Position numbers and translations under genes: made by a program. This document shows, piece by piece, positions 24,748 through 34,146 of a stretch of DNA of 64,000 nucleotides; the stretch's first letter is position 1, and each line of letters opens with the position of its first letter. The stretch covers positions 124,001 to 188,000 of the forward strand of contig NZ_JABEME010000009.1 of assembly GCF_013004645.1 (NCBI RefSeq), read 5' to 3'. This stretch comes from Stenotrophomonas africana (lineage in GTDB: Bacteria > Pseudomonadota > Gammaproteobacteria > Xanthomonadales > Xanthomonadaceae). The notes beneath the pieces are model-generated. The model had not been told where the DNA came from. It ran no database searches and saw nothing but the letters and a program-made list of their open reading frames with translations.

Positions 24748-26924
24748 ATACCTTGCAGCACGCCTGGCAACGTGCGCGCCGGCGCCGTGCGCTCATCACC
24801 CTGCTGCTGGGCCTGCCATGGGCGCTGGCTGCGGCGGTGCTGGCCCTGCGTCTGGCAGGTTTCGATATCGCCTGCGTCGTCGGTACGATCAGCCTGCTCG
24901 CGTGTGCGGGCTTCGCCACTGCGCATGCCCGCCAACTCGACCGGCAGTGGCTGCAACGCCACCTTGATGGCAGCGGTGCCAGCGAGGACAGCGCCGATCT
25001 GCTGTTCGCCGATGCCGCCACGCTCAATCCGCTGCAGCAGCGCCAGCGTGCGCATGTGCTGGCGACGCTGGAACGCGCGATGCCGGAGCTGCGTCCGCGC
25101 TGGCCACGTGGTGCATTGGCGCTGTGTTGGATCGCAGGGCTGGCCATTGTTGTGCTGGCACTGGGCTGGCCACGTTCGAACCCCGGTTCCGCGCCTACCC
25201 GCACGTCGGCGCCCGGCAGCACTGCTTCCGCAGGCCCGCTGCGCCTGCAGTCCACCCGCCTGCGCATCGACGCGCCGGCCTATACCGGCCAGGCCACGCT
25301 TACCCAGAATGCGCTGGACGCCAAGGTCGCCGCCGACAGCCGGCTGTCCTGGTCGCTGCGCTTCGACCGCGCCCCGGACAAGGCATGGCTGCAATTCCAC
25401 GATGGTCGTCGGTTGCCACTGAGCGAGCACGAAGGACAGTGGCAGGCACAGGACATTGCACGCACGCCGGTGCTGTACCGCGTGGTGAGCGAACCGGCAC
25501 TGGCAGAGACCCGCCTGCATCGGCTGGATGTGGTGGCCGACCGTGCACCCAGCGTGCGCGTACTGGAGCCCACGGCCAGCCTGGTGCTGGGCACGCCGGG
25601 GCAACGACAGTGGGCACTGCGCTTCGAGGCCAGCGACGATTACGGTGTCGCGGCGCAGGCAACGCTGTCGATCACCACCACCCAGGGTAGCGGTGAGAAC
25701 ATCACCTTCGTGAAGCGCAGCGTCACACTTGCCGGCAGCGGCGAAGCCACCGCGCGGCGTTTCGCCCACACCCTTGATCTGGCGTCGCTGGGTGCGCAGC
25801 CCGGCAACGATGTGATCGCCCAGCTGGAGGTGCGCGACAATCATGCACCCACGCCGCAGACCGGGCGCAGCAGCAGCGTGATCCTGCGCCTGCCCAGCAC
25901 CGAAGTCGCGCTCGGTGCAGAGCTCGAGGGCCGCATCAAGAAGACCCTGCCTGCGTACTTCCGCAGCCAGCGGCAGATCATCATCGATGCCGAAGCGTTG
26001 ATCCGGCAGCGACGCAGCCTGGCCGCCGAGGACTTCGTGAAGCGCAGCGATGCGATCGGTGTCGACCAGCGCATCCTGCGCCTGCGCTACGGCCAGTTCC
26101 TGGGCGAGGAAAGCGAAGGTGCGCCGAAGCCACCGCCGACCAGTGACCTGCCCACCAGCGATACGCCGGCCGCAGACGACCACGACCCCGACCATGGCGA
26201 CGAGCACGATCACGACCATGGCGCCGATGCAGGCGCGCACGACGCGCACGGCCACGACCACGGCGGCAAGCCGGCCAATGCCGATACGCCACCGGTGTTC
26301 GGCAGCGCCACCGATGTGCTGTCGGAGTACGGCCACACCCATGACCACGCCGAGGCGGCCACCCTGCTCGATCCGCAGACCCGTGCCACGCTGAAGGCCG
26401 CGCTGGACCAGATGTGGTCGGCCGAAGGCGAGCTGCGCCAGGGCCGTCCGGAGCAGGCATTGCCTTTTGCCTACAAGGCGCTGGGCTTGATCAAGCAGGT
26501 GCAGCAGGCCGAGCGCATCTACCTGGCCCGGGTCGGGCCGGAGCTGCCACCGATCGATGAAGGCCGTCGCCTCGGCGGTGATCGCGCTGGACTGGCCAGT
26601 CGCGAACTGCCGCTGGCCGCGCGCATCCCGCCCGATCCGGCCATCGTTGAATCCTGGCAGCGCCTGGGTGATGACAACGGCGCACCGGATCTCGATGCGC
26701 TTGCGGCCTGGCAGCAGCGCAATGCAGCCTACCTGCCTGATGCATTGGATCTGGCTGCGGCCATCGAGCAGCTGCGCATCGAGCCCGACTGCAGCGACTG
26801 TCGCCAGCGCCTGCGCGCGCAGCTGTGGCGGGCGCTGCAGCGTCCGCTGCCGCAGGCGATGCGGCGCAGTGCTGCCGATGCAATGGGCCAGCGCTACCTC
26901 GATGCGCTGGAGGGGCAGCCATGA
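24744..26924 (+). CDS. DUF4175-like membrane protein with histidine-rich insert
   Basis: A 726-residue protein. Two N-terminal membrane helices (ALITLLLGLPWALAAAVLAL and ACVVGTISLLACAGFATAHA) and a third near residue 127 precede a large, probably extracytoplasmic domain resembling DUF4175 (RLRIDAPAYTGQATL, DRAPSVRVLEPTASLVLG, DDYGVAAQATLSITTT). About residues 470-520 form an insert extremely rich in His, Asp and Gly (DDHDPDHGDEHDHDHGADAG, then HDAHGHDHGGK), a likely metal-binding stretch. The C-terminal third is helical with TRATLKAALDQMWSAEGELR. The ATG at 24744 overlaps the previous stop; an upstream in-frame extension lies inside the preceding gene. Confidence 0.78.
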   Translation: MNTLQHAWQRARRRRALITLLLGLPWALAAAVLALRLAGFDIACVVGTISLLACAGFATAHARQLDRQWLQRHLDGSGASEDSADLLFADAATLNPLQQRQRAHVLATLERAMPELRPRWPRGALALCWIAGLAIVVLALGWPRSNPGSAPTRTSAPGSTASAGPLRLQSTRLRIDAPAYTGQATLTQNALDAKVAADSRLSWSLRFDRAPDKAWLQFHDGRRLPLSEHEGQWQAQDIARTPVLYRVVSEPALAETRLHRLDVVADRAPSVRVLEPTASLVLGTPGQRQWALRFEASDDYGVAAQATLSITTTQGSGENITFVKRSVTLAGSGEATARRFAHTLDLASLGAQPGNDVIAQLEVRDNHAPTPQTGRSSSVILRLPSTEVALGAELEGRIKKTLPAYFRSQRQIIIDAEALIRQRRSLAAEDFVKRSDAIGVDQRILRLRYGQFLGEESEGAPKPPPTSDLPTSDTPAADDHDPDHGDEHDHDHGADAGAHDAHGHDHGGKPANADTPPVFGSATDVLSEYGHTHDHAEAATLLDPQTRATLKAALDQMWSAEGELRQGRPEQALPFAYKALGLIKQVQQAERIYLARVGPELPPIDEGRRLGGDRAGLASRELPLAARIPPDPAIVESWQRLGDDNGAPDLDALAAWQQRNAAYLPDALDLAAAIEQLRIEPDCSDCRQRLRAQLWRALQRPLPQAMRRSAADAMGQRYLDALEGQP

Positions 26925-28729
26925 ACGCCTCCAGCCTGAACCTGTGGATTGCGCTGGCACTCGCTCTGGCGGTGGTCATCGCCAGCGTGCGCCAGCTGCG
27001 TGGACGCACCGCGCACCCTGGCCGCCGGTGGAGCGTGATCGCACTGCAGATCATCGTCGCCACGCTGCTGTACTTCTGCCTGCTGCCGCCCACCCACCAG
27101 CAACCCGCAGGCGGGCTGGTCGTGCTTGGCGTCGATGCGGGCAAGGCCGGCGCGCTCCCGGCCAGCGAAGGCCCGCTGTTGCTGTTGCCGGAAGCTGCCG
27201 ATGTGCCCGGCGCACAGCGCGTTCCCGACCTGGCCACCGCGCTGCGCCAGCATCCGGCCGCCACGCTGACGCTGGTCGGTGCGGGCCTGGCCGCACGTGA
27301 CCGCGACGCGGTGCTGCCGCCGGATGTACGTTGGCAGGCCGCACCGGAGCCGCGCGGCTGGATCGCGCTGCAACCACCGGCCGATGTCGCACCCGGTGCC
27401 CGCTTCGATGTGCAGGCTCAGGCGCGTGGCGCGGCCAAGGCGAAGGCCGAACTGCTCGACCCGGCCGACAGCGTAGTCGATCGCACGGACGTTGCCGACG
27501 ACGGCCGCGTGCAGCTGAGTGGCATCGCCCGCGCCGAAGGCCGCAGCGTGTTCAAGCTGCGCCTGCTCGATGCCGACGGCCATGTGGTGGACAGCGTACC
27601 GGTGCCGCAGCAGACCCTGCCGGCCGCACCGCTGCGCCTGCTGGTGCGCGCCAGCGCGCCGGGTCCAGAGCTGAAGTACCTGCGGCGTTGGGCGGCCGAT
27701 GCCGGCATCCGTGTGCAGGTGCAGGCGGATACCGGGGCCGGACTCAGCATCGGCGATGGCGCAGTGTCGATTGATGCAGCATCGCTCATGCGCAGCGATC
27801 TGCTGCTGCTGGACGAGCGCAGCCTCGCGGCATTGAGTGCAGGCCAGCTGGCCACCGTGCGCCAGGCACTGCACGATGGACTGGGCGTGCTGGTACGCAG
27901 TGCGGGCGCGCCTTCGGCCGGTGCGCGCCAGCGCCTCCGCGATCTGGGCCTGCCCGTGCAGGGCGATGGCAGCAGCCACACCCTTGAACTTCCCAGCGAT
28001 GGCGAAAGCGCGATCCTCGCCGCACGACGTGGCCCGCTTGCCGCCGGCACGTTGCCGACCGGCTACGGCGAAGAGGCCGACCGCAGCTCGCACAGTGCCG
28101 CGCTGCCTTCGCTGGAAGCACTGGCGTTGCAGGCGCCGGGCAGCAACGCGCTGCTGCACGATCGGGGCGGCAAGGCCGTCGGCGGCTGGCGCGCGGTCGG
28201 CAACGGACGCATCGGGCTGCTGCCGCTGACCGACAGCTGGCGCTGGGTGCTGGCCGGCCGCGATGACCGCCACGGCGAACTGTGGAGCGACGTGGTTGCC
28301 ACGCTGGCACGCGCGCAGGGCAGCGGTGATGCGCTGTGGTCACCACAAGTGATTGCCTGGGCCGGAGAACGGCAGTCGCTGTGCGGCGCGCAGGCGCCCC
28401 TGCAGGTCTTCAGCAAGCGTGGCGACGCTGTACCCCTGATTGTCGATGGAGCGACGTCGGCGCTGCGCTGCGCCGGCTGGTGGCCGCGTGAAGCGGGCTG
28501 GCAGCGCCTGCAGCATGGCGACAGCGTTGTCTGGCGCTATGTGTTCGACCCGAAGGATGCATCTGCGCTGCATCGACAGGCGATGATCGATGCGACCACG
28601 CGGGCGTTGGCCTCCAGTACATCGGCGAATGCGTCGGTGATGCAACCCGTGGCAGGCTCACGCTGGCCGTGGTGGCTGGCGTTCGTGTTGTGCGCATCGC
28701 TGCTGTGGTGGCTGGAACGGCGGCGCTGA
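26921..28729 (+). CDS. Large membrane-anchored protein, last gene of the TldD-MoxR operon
   Basis: A 602-residue protein I cannot assign to a named family. Two membrane helices at the start (SLNLWIALALALAVVIASVR, VIALQIIVATLLYFCLLPPT) and one at the very end (WPWWLAFVLCASLLWWLERR) frame a roughly 530-residue soluble domain. The layout, and segments such as LRLLVRASAPGPELKYLRRW, DLLLLDERSLAALSAGQL and NGRIGLLPLTDSWRWVLAGR, resemble membrane proteins with glutamine-amidotransferase-like domains found with BatA/DUF58 genes. ATGA overlap with the DUF4175-like gene shows translational coupling. A REP palindrome follows 26 bases after the stop and ends the operon. Confidence 0.7.
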   Translation: MNASSLNLWIALALALAVVIASVRQLRGRTAHPGRRWSVIALQIIVATLLYFCLLPPTHQQPAGGLVVLGVDAGKAGALPASEGPLLLLPEAADVPGAQRVPDLATALRQHPAATLTLVGAGLAARDRDAVLPPDVRWQAAPEPRGWIALQPPADVAPGARFDVQAQARGAAKAKAELLDPADSVVDRTDVADDGRVQLSGIARAEGRSVFKLRLLDADGHVVDSVPVPQQTLPAAPLRLLVRASAPGPELKYLRRWAADAGIRVQVQADTGAGLSIGDGAVSIDAASLMRSDLLLLDERSLAALSAGQLATVRQALHDGLGVLVRSAGAPSAGARQRLRDLGLPVQGDGSSHTLELPSDGESAILAARRGPLAAGTLPTGYGEEADRSSHSAALPSLEALALQAPGSNALLHDRGGKAVGGWRAVGNGRIGLLPLTDSWRWVLAGRDDRHGELWSDVVATLARAQGSGDALWSPQVIAWAGERQSLCGAQAPLQVFSKRGDAVPLIVDGATSALRCAGWWPREAGWQRLQHGDSVVWRYVFDPKDASALHRQAMIDATTRALASSTSANASVMQPVAGSRWPWWLAFVLCASLLWWLERRR

Positions 28730-28754
28730 CCGCATCGATTGGATCGCGGGCAGC

Positions 28755-28777
28755 ATCCACGCAAGGCGTGGATCTAC
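28755..28777 (-). repeat. SMAG-type REP palindrome (inverted)
   Basis: ATCCACGCAAGGCGTGGAT then CTAC, i.e. GTAG on the minus strand. It separates the long operon from a convergent gene. Confidence 0.85.
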
Positions 28778-28800
28778 TGACCCCAATCCTCATGCGTCCT

Positions 28801-29475
28801 TCAACGCTTGCCCGCGCGCCGGTAGACACCGTTGAAGCGCACGTTCATGCCACCGCATTCGCTGTTGTCGGCCACGATCAGCACCGCACCCAGCGAATGC
28901 ACGCGCACCTTGCAGGTGTCCTCGACGAACTCGACGTCGGCGCCACGCGGCGCCGCGCGCGCTTCCACCTGGCCCATGTTGGGTCCATAGGGGCGCTGCT
29001 CCGGCGTGGGGTTGGCGGAGGGCCAATAAGCGTCACCCTCCACATGCAGTTGCCCGCCCTGCACGGTAATGCGCAGGCCGTTGTCACCATCCTTCCACTC
29101 CCCCGCCCAGTCCTGCAGCGTTGGCACGGCCACCGGCAATGGCTGCAGCTTGCTGCGGTCGACCCAACCGGCACTGCCACCCACCTTGTTCGGGAAGAAC
29201 GCGCAGCGGTAGCGGCCGAGATCACGCCCGGTCACCACGGTATCGCCGTTGACCACATAGCTGCGCTGTCGGCAGGCAGGCTCGCCCTTGGCCGGGCAGC
29301 CGTCCATGTCGCCAAGCAGGTACAGACGGGGTGCATCGATCACCCGCGCCAGTGCGAACTGGCTTTGTTCGGAGGGGAACGCACCGTTGCGGCAGGCACC
29401 ACCGCCGGCGATGCCGTCCGCGAAGGCGGAGACCGGCAGCAATGTGGCCATCAGGCAGATCGAACGCAGGAACAT
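28801..29475 (-). CDS. Secreted protein of unknown function (224 aa)
   Basis: I do not recognise a characterised family. The start MFLRSICLMATLLPVSAFAD is a signal peptide. The mature protein holds seven cysteines, including CRNGAF, CPAKGEPACRQ and YRCAFFPN, suggesting disulfides and a periplasmic location. A mid-region GSAGWVDRSKLQPL is like the end of a bacterial SH3 fold, and the C-terminal half (WAGEWKDGDNGLRITVQGGQ, VEGDAYWPS, MNVRFNGVYRR) resembles small beta-sandwich lipocalin-type domains seen in uncharacterised exported proteins. It is convergent with the long operon and 40 bases downstream of another exported protein on the same strand, so the two may be cotranscribed. Confidence 0.75.
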   Translation of the reverse strand: MFLRSICLMATLLPVSAFADGIAGGGACRNGAFPSEQSQFALARVIDAPRLYLLGDMDGCPAKGEPACRQRSYVVNGDTVVTGRDLGRYRCAFFPNKVGGSAGWVDRSKLQPLPVAVPTLQDWAGEWKDGDNGLRITVQGGQLHVEGDAYWPSANPTPEQRPYGPNMGQVEARAAPRGADVEFVEDTCKVRVHSLGAVLIVADNSECGGMNVRFNGVYRRAGKR

Positions 29476-29515
29476 GGCAGCACTATTGGTGGGGGAGCCG
29501 GCAGGATATACCGGG

Positions 29516-30034
29516 CTACTTCACCGGCGGTGCATCGCCGGCATCCTGCTCCTGGGAGAACCGCAGCGCGCGCTGCCGCTGTTCGGCACTGAGCTCCGGT
29601 GGCGGCCGCGCCACGGCGGCCTGGATCTGCGCCGGTCCGCCGGTGAGTTTGTTGACGCCCTTGGCGGCCGCCATGACCCCCTTGACCACGCCCATCATGA
29701 TGTAGCCGCCGCCCATGCTGACCTGCTCCGGCGATGGCGGTTCGCTCCAGTCGCGGCTGAAGCGGTTGTCACCGAACTTCACCGGATTCTTGAAGCGGTA
29801 CAGGTCCAGCGGCTCGTCGTCGGGCTTGAGCGCACGCACTTCGCCGAGGGTGGTGACATTGTCCTGCGGCAGGGTGGTGGAAATCGGCGCGGTGGTTGCC
29901 GCCGGGGCATCAGCAGGGGGAACGGGTGCAGGATCGGGCACTGCCACCGGCGCGGCCTGCTGCGCCTGCGCGATGCCGGCCAGCAGCATGCCGGCCAGGA
30001 GTGCTCCCTGCGTTCCACGTCGTGCCACAGCCAT
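29516..30034 (-). CDS. Secreted proline-rich protein of unknown function (172 aa)
   Basis: No family recognised. The N-terminus MAVARRGTQGALLAGMLLAG with IAQAQ is a signal peptide. A low-complexity Pro/Ala stretch (PVAVPDPAPVPPADAPAATT) follows and may span the periplasm. The rest has LKPDDEPLDLYRFKNPVKFG, FSRDWSEPPSPEQVSMGGGY and a helix MMGVVKGVMAAAKGVNKLTG, ending in a charged tail. This pattern fits an envelope protein conserved in xanthomonads. It lies just upstream of the previous gene and is divergent from the mrfA-like helicase. Confidence 0.7.
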   Translation of the reverse strand: MAVARRGTQGALLAGMLLAGIAQAQQAAPVAVPDPAPVPPADAPAATTAPISTTLPQDNVTTLGEVRALKPDDEPLDLYRFKNPVKFGDNRFSRDWSEPPSPEQVSMGGGYIMMGVVKGVMAAAKGVNKLTGGPAQIQAAVARPPPELSAEQRQRALRFSQEQDAGDAPPVK

Positions 30035-30246
30035 CCGCCCTGTTGGTTGCGTCCAGCGCCCAAGGATACGGATGCCGGCTTCAGATTTCGTTGCTGCACC
30101 GGCAGCTGTTCAGCCAAGGGCGATGCGGCGACGCCACGGGACGCGAGCACTGAACGGTTCACGGCCGCCGTGTGCGGTGTCTCACATCCTGAGACGTGAG
30201 TGTGGTGCCATGTGACCCCTCGCAATCCGTCCCGGCTCCATCTTCC

Positions 30247-32736
30247 ATGGCTTACGAACTCGCCAAGCGCACCGCCGATGCCGAGCAGAAGCTCGCCACC
30301 CGCGATGGCCTGCCCGCCCGCGACGGCGCCCTGCTCAGCGCGCGCCTGCAGCGCCGCTACCAGGACCGCATCACCGGCAGCTTTGCCATTCCCGGCCGCG
30401 AAGGCCGCTATGCGCCCATTCCCGATTCAGTTCCGCCTGCCCTGGCCGCCGCGCTGAAGGCGCGTGGCATCGAGCAGCTCTACAGCCACCAGGCCGAGGC
30501 CTGGGAGGCGAGCCAGCGCGGCGAGCACGTGGCCATCGTCACCCCCACCGCCAGCGGCAAGTCGCTGTGCTACACCCTGCCGGTGGTCAGCGCTGCGATG
30601 CAGGACAAGGCCAAGGCGCTGTACCTGTTCCCGACCAAGGCGCTGGCCCAGGACCAGGTGGCCGAGCTGCTGGAACTCAACCGTGCCGGTGACCTGGGCG
30701 TAAAGGCCTTCACCTTCGACGGCGACACCCCCGGCGATGCGCGCCAGGCGATCCGCCTGCACGGCGATATCGTGGTGTCCAACCCGGACATGCTGCACCA
30801 GGCGATCCTGCCGCATCACACCAAATGGGCGCAGTTCTTCGAGAACCTGCGCTACATCGTCATCGACGAAGTGCATACCTACCGCGGCGTGTTCGGCAGT
30901 CACGTCACCAACGTGCTGCGCCGGCTCAAGCGCATCTGCGCGTTCTACGGCGTACAACCGCAGTTCATCCTGTGCTCGGCCACCATCGGCAACCCGCAGG
31001 CGCATGCCGAGGCGCTGATCGAGGCGCCGGTTACCGCCATCACCGAATCCGGTGCGCCCAGCGGGCCGAAGCAGGTGCTGCTGTGGAACCCGCCGGTAAT
31101 CAATCCGGACCTCGGCCTACGTGCCTCGGCACGCTCGCAGAGCAATCGCATCGCCCGCATCGCGATCAAATCCGGGCTGAAGACCCTGGTGTTCGCGCAG
31201 ACACGCTTGATGGTCGAGGTGCTGACCAAGTACCTGAAGGACATCTTCGACCACGACCCGCGCAAGCCGCCGCGCATCCGCGCCTACCGCGGTGGCTACC
31301 TGCCCACCGAACGCCGCGAGACCGAGCGTGCGATGCGCGCGGGCAACATCGATGGCATCGTCAGCACCTCGGCGCTGGAACTGGGCGTGGATATCGGCAG
31401 CCTGGACGTGGTGATCCTCAATGGCTACCCGGGCAGCGTGGCCGCCACCTGGCAGCGCTTCGGCCGCGCCGGTCGCCGCCAGCAGCCCGCACTCGGGGTG
31501 ATGGTGGCCAGCTCGCAGCCGCTGGACCAGTACGTGGTGCGCCATCCGGACTTCTTCGCCGAGGCGTCGCCGGAACACGCACGCATCGCGCCCGACCAAC
31601 CGTTGATCCTGTTCGACCACATCCGCTGCGCGGCCTTCGAGCTGCCGTTCCGGGTCGGCGATGGCTTCGGCCCGATCGATCCGGAAGTGTTCCTGGAAGC
31701 GCTGGCCGAAACCGAAGTGATCCACCGCGAAGGCGAACGCTGGGAATGGATCGCCGACAGCTATCCGGCCAATGCGGTCAGCCTGCGTGCGGTGGCCGAC
31801 GGCAACTTCGTGGTGGTCGACCGCAGCGATGGCCGCCAGCAGATCATCGCCGAGGTCGATTATTCGGCCGCCGCGCTCACCCTGTACGAAGGCGCCATCC
31901 ACATGGTGCAGTCCACGCCGTACCAGGTGGAGACGCTGGACTGGGACGGCCGCAAGGCCTACGTCACCCGCACGCATGTGGATTACTACACCGACAGCAT
32001 CGACTTCACCAAGCTCAAGGTGCTGGACCGTTTCGATGGCGGCGTGGCCGGCCGGGGTGATTCACACCATGGCGAAGTGCACGTGGTACGCCGCGTGGCC
32101 GGCTACAAGAAGATCCGCTACTACACCCACGAGAACATCGGCTACGGGCCGGTGAACCTGCCCGACCAGGAACTGCACACCACTGCGGTGTGGTGGCAGC
32201 TGCCGCAGGCGCTGCTGCTGCGCGCGTTCGCCAGCAAGCAGGATGCGCTGGACGGCTTCCTCGGTGCGGCGTATGCGCTGCACATCGTCGCCACCGTGGC
32301 GGTGATGGCCGATGCGCGCGACCTGCAGAAGTCGGTGGGTAACGGCGATGGTTCCTGGTTCGCGATCGCCGACCAGAGCGGCCGTGGCCAGCTGCGTGGC
32401 AGCGAGGGAGATCCCGGTGTGGTGGAGCTGCTGCAGGAATTCGTGCCCACCGTGTACCTGTACGACAACTTCCCCGGTGGCGTCGGCCTCAGCGAGCCGT
32501 TGTGGCAGCGCCAGGCCGAACTGGTGCAGCGCGCGCGTGAACTGGTGCAGCGCTGCGACTGCAAGGCCGGCTGCCCGGCCTGCGTGGGCCCGGTGCTGGC
32601 CGCACAGGAGGAAGATGAGACCTCGCCGCGCGCGCTGGCGCTGCGCGTGCTGGACCTGTTCGATGCAGAGGCCTGCCATCACGTGCGCGACGTGGTGGTG
32701 ACCACGCGCGAGCCGATGGAGCTGATGGCACCGTGA
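30247..32736 (+). CDS. mrfA: MrfA-like DEAD/DEAH helicase with DUF1998 zinc domain
   Basis: An 829-residue superfamily 2 helicase matching Bacillus MrfA (YprA), which with MrfB repairs mitomycin-type DNA damage outside classical excision repair. Motif I is TPTASGKSLCYTLPVV, motif II VIDEVHTYRGVFGSH (DEVH), motif III CSATIGNP, motif VI WQRFGRAGRRQQ. The C-terminal DUF1998 region carries the four-cysteine set RCDCKAGCPACVGPV, as in MrfA. I chose the ATG at 30247 (MAYELAKRTADAEQK); an in-frame GTG at 30196 would add 17 residues. The stop overlaps the start of the exonuclease gene, so the pair is coupled. Annotation as mrfA is by domain and neighbourhood, not experiment. Confidence 0.88.
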   Translation: MAYELAKRTADAEQKLATRDGLPARDGALLSARLQRRYQDRITGSFAIPGREGRYAPIPDSVPPALAAALKARGIEQLYSHQAEAWEASQRGEHVAIVTPTASGKSLCYTLPVVSAAMQDKAKALYLFPTKALAQDQVAELLELNRAGDLGVKAFTFDGDTPGDARQAIRLHGDIVVSNPDMLHQAILPHHTKWAQFFENLRYIVIDEVHTYRGVFGSHVTNVLRRLKRICAFYGVQPQFILCSATIGNPQAHAEALIEAPVTAITESGAPSGPKQVLLWNPPVINPDLGLRASARSQSNRIARIAIKSGLKTLVFAQTRLMVEVLTKYLKDIFDHDPRKPPRIRAYRGGYLPTERRETERAMRAGNIDGIVSTSALELGVDIGSLDVVILNGYPGSVAATWQRFGRAGRRQQPALGVMVASSQPLDQYVVRHPDFFAEASPEHARIAPDQPLILFDHIRCAAFELPFRVGDGFGPIDPEVFLEALAETEVIHREGERWEWIADSYPANAVSLRAVADGNFVVVDRSDGRQQIIAEVDYSAAALTLYEGAIHMVQSTPYQVETLDWDGRKAYVTRTHVDYYTDSIDFTKLKVLDRFDGGVAGRGDSHHGEVHVVRRVAGYKKIRYYTHENIGYGPVNLPDQELHTTAVWWQLPQALLLRAFASKQDALDGFLGAAYALHIVATVAVMADARDLQKSVGNGDGSWFAIADQSGRGQLRGSEGDPGVVELLQEFVPTVYLYDNFPGGVGLSEPLWQRQAELVQRARELVQRCDCKAGCPACVGPVLAAQEEDETSPRALALRVLDLFDAEACHHVRDVVVTTREPMELMAP

Positions 32737-33755
32737 GCCTGAGCCTGGACAAGCTGCGCCTGCTGCGCAGGCAGGCCGGCGACCCGAAGGCGAGCACACC
32801 GGCCGCGCCGGACGTGCCCCCTGCGCCACTGCCACCCGTGGCCGCCAACGATGCGCGGCAACCACCGGCCGAGCGTTCGGTGTTCGCCTGGGTCGAACAG
32901 GAAATCCGCCACAAGCCGACCGGCGCTGCAGCCCCCGCACCGGCATCCGCACCGCTGCGGCGGCCGGAAGTGGGCAGCCTGCATCGCCTGCTCGGCCTGC
33001 GTTCGCGCGGTGGAGCCGCGCCGGCACGCGCCAGTGCACAGGATCGCCAGCTGCCCGGCGAGGAGATCGCGCCGGGCCTGTTCCTGATCGAGTCGCTGCA
33101 GCCGCAACCGATCCCGATCGCCCCGCTGTCATTGGCCTTCGCCAAGCGCGAAGGCCAGCACGTGGCCGCGCGCGACCTGCTGTTCTTCGATACCGAAACC
33201 ACCGGCCTGGCCGGCGGTACCGGCACCCGCGCCTTCATGATCGGTGCCGCCGACTGGCACGCCTGCCCGCAGCGCGGCGAAGGCCTGCGCATCCGCCAAC
33301 TGCTGATGTCGACGATGGCCGCCGAGGACGCGATGCTCGCCACCTTCGCCAGCTGGCTGCAGCCGTCCACCGTGTTCTGCAGCTACAACGGCCGCAGCTA
33401 CGATGCGCCCCTGCTGAAGGCGCGTTATCGGCTGGCCCGCCAGCGTTGCCCGATCACCGCACTGGATCACGTCGACCTGCTCTATCCGACCCGCCGCCGC
33501 TATCGCGGCACGTGGGAGAACTGCAAGCTGTCCACCATCGAACGCCAGCTGCTGCGCGTGGTGCGCGAGGACGACCTGCCGGGCTCGGAGGCGCCGGGCG
33601 CATGGCTGCGCTTCCTGCGTGGCGGCGACGCCGTGAATCTGCGCCGGGTCGCTGACCACAACCACCAGGACGTAGTGACCCTGGCCCTGCTGCTGCAACG
33701 GCTGGTACGCGAGGAGCAACGCGAGCGCGAGACGCTGGCACTGGTCGGGCCGTAG
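32733..33755 (+). CDS. mrfB: MrfB-like RNase H-fold exonuclease
   Basis: A 340-residue protein matching Bacillus MrfB (YprB), a metal-dependent DEDD exonuclease partner of MrfA. The acidic active-site residues are visible: Asp153 and Glu155 in LLFFDTETTGLAGGTGT, Asp224 in CSYNGRSYDAPLLKARY and Asp313 in VADHNHQDVVTLALL. The first 110 residues are an Ala/Pro-rich segment seen in proteobacterial members and likely flexible. GTG start at 32733, overlapping the helicase TGA by three bases. The gene order helicase-exonuclease is the same as in Bacillus, which strengthens the call. Confidence 0.87.
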   Translation: MSLSLDKLRLLRRQAGDPKASTPAAPDVPPAPLPPVAANDARQPPAERSVFAWVEQEIRHKPTGAAAPAPASAPLRRPEVGSLHRLLGLRSRGGAAPARASAQDRQLPGEEIAPGLFLIESLQPQPIPIAPLSLAFAKREGQHVAARDLLFFDTETTGLAGGTGTRAFMIGAADWHACPQRGEGLRIRQLLMSTMAAEDAMLATFASWLQPSTVFCSYNGRSYDAPLLKARYRLARQRCPITALDHVDLLYPTRRRYRGTWENCKLSTIERQLLRVVREDDLPGSEAPGAWLRFLRGGDAVNLRRVADHNHQDVVTLALLLQRLVREEQRERETLALVGP

Positions 33756-33821
33756 GCGTTGACGCGGCCTGACGGTGGCAGCGGTGACACTGCCGCCACC
33801 ATCCATGCCTGGAGCCCGACG

Positions 33822-34136
33822 ATGCGCCTCAATCCCCTGGCCCTGCTCGCCATCCTGCCCTTGGCCGCCTGCAGTCATGCCGGCAGCAGCACCACCCATG
33901 ATCCCGCACCGGCGCCCGTGGCCGAAACCGCGCACGAATGCAGGCCGGAAGCGCTGGACGCCTTCACCGGCAAGACTGCCGACGAAGCCACGATCAAGAA
34001 GCTGGTGGCCGACAGCGGCGCGCGCGGTGCTCGGGTGGTCAAGCCGGGCATGGCAGTGACCATGGACTTTCGCCAGGACCGGGTGACCGTGCAGGTGGAC
34101 GCGCAGAACCGGATAGAGCGCGCCAGCTGCGGTTGA
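33822..34136 (+). CDS. I78-type peptidase inhibitor lipoprotein (first of three)
   Basis: A 104-residue lipoprotein: MRLNPLALLAILPLAACSHA has a lipobox LAAC with Cys17. The mature part follows the I78 serine-protease inhibitor pattern: an early Cys in HECRPEALDAFTGK, then VVKPGMAVTMDFRQDRVTVQ and the ending QNRIERASCG, so two cysteines bracket the domain. Targets are unknown. The ATG at 33822 gives the signal; a longer frame upstream does not. Two similar genes lie at 39186 and 40721. The gene ends 11 bases before an inverted pair of REP palindromes. Confidence 0.8.
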   Translation: MRLNPLALLAILPLAACSHAGSSTTHDPAPAPVAETAHECRPEALDAFTGKTADEATIKKLVADSGARGARVVKPGMAVTMDFRQDRVTVQVDAQNRIERASCG

Positions 34137-34146
34137 TCGACCCAAG

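Noticed and set aside
24477..26960. An 827-codon frame antisense to the DUF4175-like gene, and similar long antisense frames at 10295-12259, 54125-57019 and 31117-31977.
   Set aside because: All are shadows of GC-rich genes on the other strand, without motifs or ribosome-binding sites.
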